A DNA stretch of 64,000 bases from Sphingobacteriales bacterium (GTDB lineage Bacteria > Bacteroidota > Bacteroidia > Chitinophagales > UBA2359). The position numbers and the translations under genes were made by a program. Location of the stretch: positions 4,769,501-4,833,500 of the forward strand of contig CP064999.1 of NCBI GenBank assembly GCA_016700115.1. Reading direction: 5' to 3'. The notes below the pieces were generated by a model. That model searched no databases. It was given only the letters and a program-made list of their open reading frames with translations, and was not told where the DNA came from. Below, piece after piece: positions 62,630 to 64,000 of this stretch (its first letter is position 1; every line of letters starts with the position of its first letter).

Positions 62630-63361
62630 TTGAAAAACAAACCCGTAGTTCCCGATTCTGAATCACAACTTGGCAAAAAAGAACAAGTTGAGAAAATGTT
62701 CGACAATATCGCCCCAAAATATGATTTTTTAAATCGTTTGTTGTCTTTAGGCATTGACAAATGGTGGAGATATGTGGCTATAAACAAACTAAAACCCGTT
62801 CAACCAAAAACCATTTTAGATGTAGCTACCGGAACTGCCGATTTGGCATTAGCCTCTTTAAGGTTAAAACCGGAAAAAGTGATAGGAATAGATATTTCTG
62901 AACAAATGCTGGCCATTGGGAAAGAAAAAGTGAAAGCCTGCAAACAGGAAAACATCATCACTCTTCAACAGGCTGATGCCGAAAATCTGCCTTTTGAAGA
63001 TAATACTTTTGATGCCATCACCGTTGCTTTTGGCGTGCGCAACTTTGAAAATCTTCAAAAAGGGCTGTCTGAATTACACCGGGTTTTAAAACCTTCGGGC
63101 AAATTAGTAGTGTTAGAATTTTCAAAACCTAAAATATTTCCTGTAAAACAACTGTTTGGTATATACTTTAAGTATATTTTGCCGTTTATAGGCAAATTGG
63201 TTTCAAAAGATAACAAAGCCTACACCTATTTGCCAGAATCTGTACAAGCTTTCCCCGAAGGCAATGAATTTGTCTCTATTTTACAACAAACCGGTTTTAA
63301 ACAAACAATATGTTCAGCATTAACTTTAGGAATCTCCTCAATTTATACAGGAATCAAGTAG
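62630..63361 (+). CDS. ubiE: Demethylmenaquinone methyltransferase (UbiE/MenG)
   Basis: C-methylation of demethylmenaquinone, the last step of menaquinone synthesis. SAM motif I is ILDVATGTADLALASLRL, with VIGIDISEQMLAIG, NTFDAITVAFGVRNFENLQKGL (signature 1) and LKPSGKLVVLEFSKP. The N-terminal VEKMFDNIAPKYDFLNRLLSLGID is also diagnostic. 243 aa. The start is TTG at 62630; no ATG is available nearby in frame. The porT start lies 52 bases inside its 3' end. Confidence 0.95.
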   Translation: MKNKPVVPDSESQLGKKEQVEKMFDNIAPKYDFLNRLLSLGIDKWWRYVAINKLKPVQPKTILDVATGTADLALASLRLKPEKVIGIDISEQMLAIGKEKVKACKQENIITLQQADAENLPFEDNTFDAITVAFGVRNFENLQKGLSELHRVLKPSGKLVVLEFSKPKIFPVKQLFGIYFKYILPFIGKLVSKDNKAYTYLPESVQAFPEGNEFVSILQQTGFKQTICSALTLGISSIYTGIK

Positions 63362-64000
63362 CCATTTTCCTGTTTTTAACCATCCCTTTGTTTGCTCAGG
63401 CTCAAAAAAACATGCCTAATCACGACAACAAACGGCTGCACTTTGGCATTTCGTTGGGTTTTAATAGTTCAAAATTTGTTATTACTCATTCAGATGCCTT
63501 TACTTTTCATGATACCATTAAAGTAGTTGATGCTCCTCGCGCAACAGGCTTCAATGTGGGTATCATTTCAGATTTACACCTGAGTCGTCATACCGAATTG
63601 CGTTTTATCCCTTCGTTGATTTTTATCGAAAAAAACCTGCGATATACTGAAACCGACGGAGAGGTAGATTTTACCAGTCAAAAAACCATAGAATCCATCA
63701 TTTTAGGATTCCCTTTGGCCCTGAAATATAAATCAGACCGTTTTTTCGATAATTTCCGGTTTTACGGCCTCTTAGGCGGAAGATTCGATTGGGACTTAGG
63801 TTCAAACTCAAAGGCAAGACGCGCAACAGATATTGTTAAAATTGACCGTTTTGATGTATCCGTAGAATATGGCGTTGGTTTGGAGTTCTATTTCCCGCTT
63901 TTTATATTTTCTCCTGAAATAAAATTTTCTACCGGAATTCCCAATCTGCATGTTCCCACCGAAGGGCTGCAATACTCCGATGTTTTGGGGAAACTTCGCT
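63310..64000 (+). CDS. porT: PorT-family T9SS outer-membrane protein, 3'-truncated by window edge
   Basis: The ATG at 63310 opens a frame that runs to the window end (230 codons). It encodes a hydrophobic signal (VAIFLFLTIPLFAQAQ) and a beta-barrel of the PorT/outer-membrane beta-barrel_2 type (HFGISLGFNSSKFVI, TGFNVGIISDLHLSRHTELRFIPSL, FRFYGLLGGRFDWDL, FDVSVEYGVGLEFYFP). PorT is needed for T9SS assembly, secretion and gliding in Porphyromonas and Flavobacterium. In many Bacteroidota porT follows ubiE directly, as here, which strongly supports the call. It starts within ubiE in a different frame, so translation is probably coupled. Confidence 0.87.
   Translation, partial: MFSINFRNLLNLYRNQVAIFLFLTIPLFAQAQKNMPNHDNKRLHFGISLGFNSSKFVITHSDAFTFHDTIKVVDAPRATGFNVGIISDLHLSRHTELRFIPSLIFIEKNLRYTETDGEVDFTSQKTIESIILGFPLALKYKSDRFFDNFRFYGLLGGRFDWDLGSNSKARRATDIVKIDRFDVSVEYGVGLEFYFPLFIFSPEIKFSTGIPNLHVPTEGLQYSDVLGKLR

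Overview
The window reads as chromosomal DNA of a free-living Bacteroidota bacterium, probably an uncultured Saprospirales/Chitinophagales-like lineage (the order is an inference). Reasons: several genes are preceded by the Bacteroidota -7 element TAnnTTTG; four secreted proteins end in type IX secretion (T9SS) sorting domains or something like one; the window ends in a porT-like gene overlapping ubiE/menG, a typical Bacteroidota arrangement; and there is a 'GYDIA' GHMP kinase beside a class II HMG-CoA reductase (mevalonate pathway). kdsB shows a Kdo-containing outer membrane. Most of the window is AT-rich, except a visibly GC-richer block at about 42-50 kb.

Layout. 0-11.9 kb: end of a fibronectin III protein, engB, a diheme cytochrome c, a large secreted PPAD-like deiminase, a CrtI/CrtD-type carotenoid desaturase, a Gly/Asn-tailed envelope protein, a CnoX-like thioredoxin-TPR protein, yqgE, an LprI-like protein, kdsB and a murein L,D-transpeptidase. 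12-17 kb: a peptide importer of the YejA-YejB-YejE type, with a terminator hairpin between binding protein and permeases and no ATPase gene nearby. 17-26.9 kb: RlmI-type methyltransferase, scoB, a membrane protein, DUF1697, Xaa-Pro aminopeptidase, YihY, SRP RNA, a methylcrotonyl-CoA-type carboxylase beta subunit and a Cys-rich secreted repeat protein. 27-33.5 kb: acyl-CoA ligase, an ExbB-X-ExbD-ExbD energy-transduction operon, tRNA-Ser(GGA), TatD, PrsW. 33.9-50 kb: a frame-split TMTC/TPR membrane protein, LRR lipoprotein, MsbA-like ABC exporter, a MerR regulator with the B12-photoreceptor signature Wx9EH, RNase Z, FumC, WD40 protein, dCTP deaminase, two heptanucleotide repeat tracts, uridine kinase, a barrel-like protein, Acs and a propeller protein with a T9SS tail.

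50.1-52.9 kb is the one clearly accessory stretch. Two diverged direct copies of a ~0.4-kb repeat element flank an orphan gene, a decayed reading frame and a six-unit array of 41-bp repeats with internal dyads. The repeat elements carry small palindromes of the form ATNCC-GTA-GGNAT whose paired N positions co-vary, so structure appears to have been conserved.

52.9-64 kb: two tandem paralogous M43 metalloproteases with T9SS tails, a small lipoprotein, the HMG-CoA reductase/GHMP kinase pair, a serine hydrolase, menG/ubiE and porT (cut by the window end). Together the genes suggest an aerobic heterotroph that secretes hydrolases by T9SS, imports peptides and activates acetate and fatty acids. 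It probably makes isoprenoids by the mevalonate route and carotenoids, possibly under B12-dependent light control. No transposase, CRISPR array, rRNA or prophage was seen.
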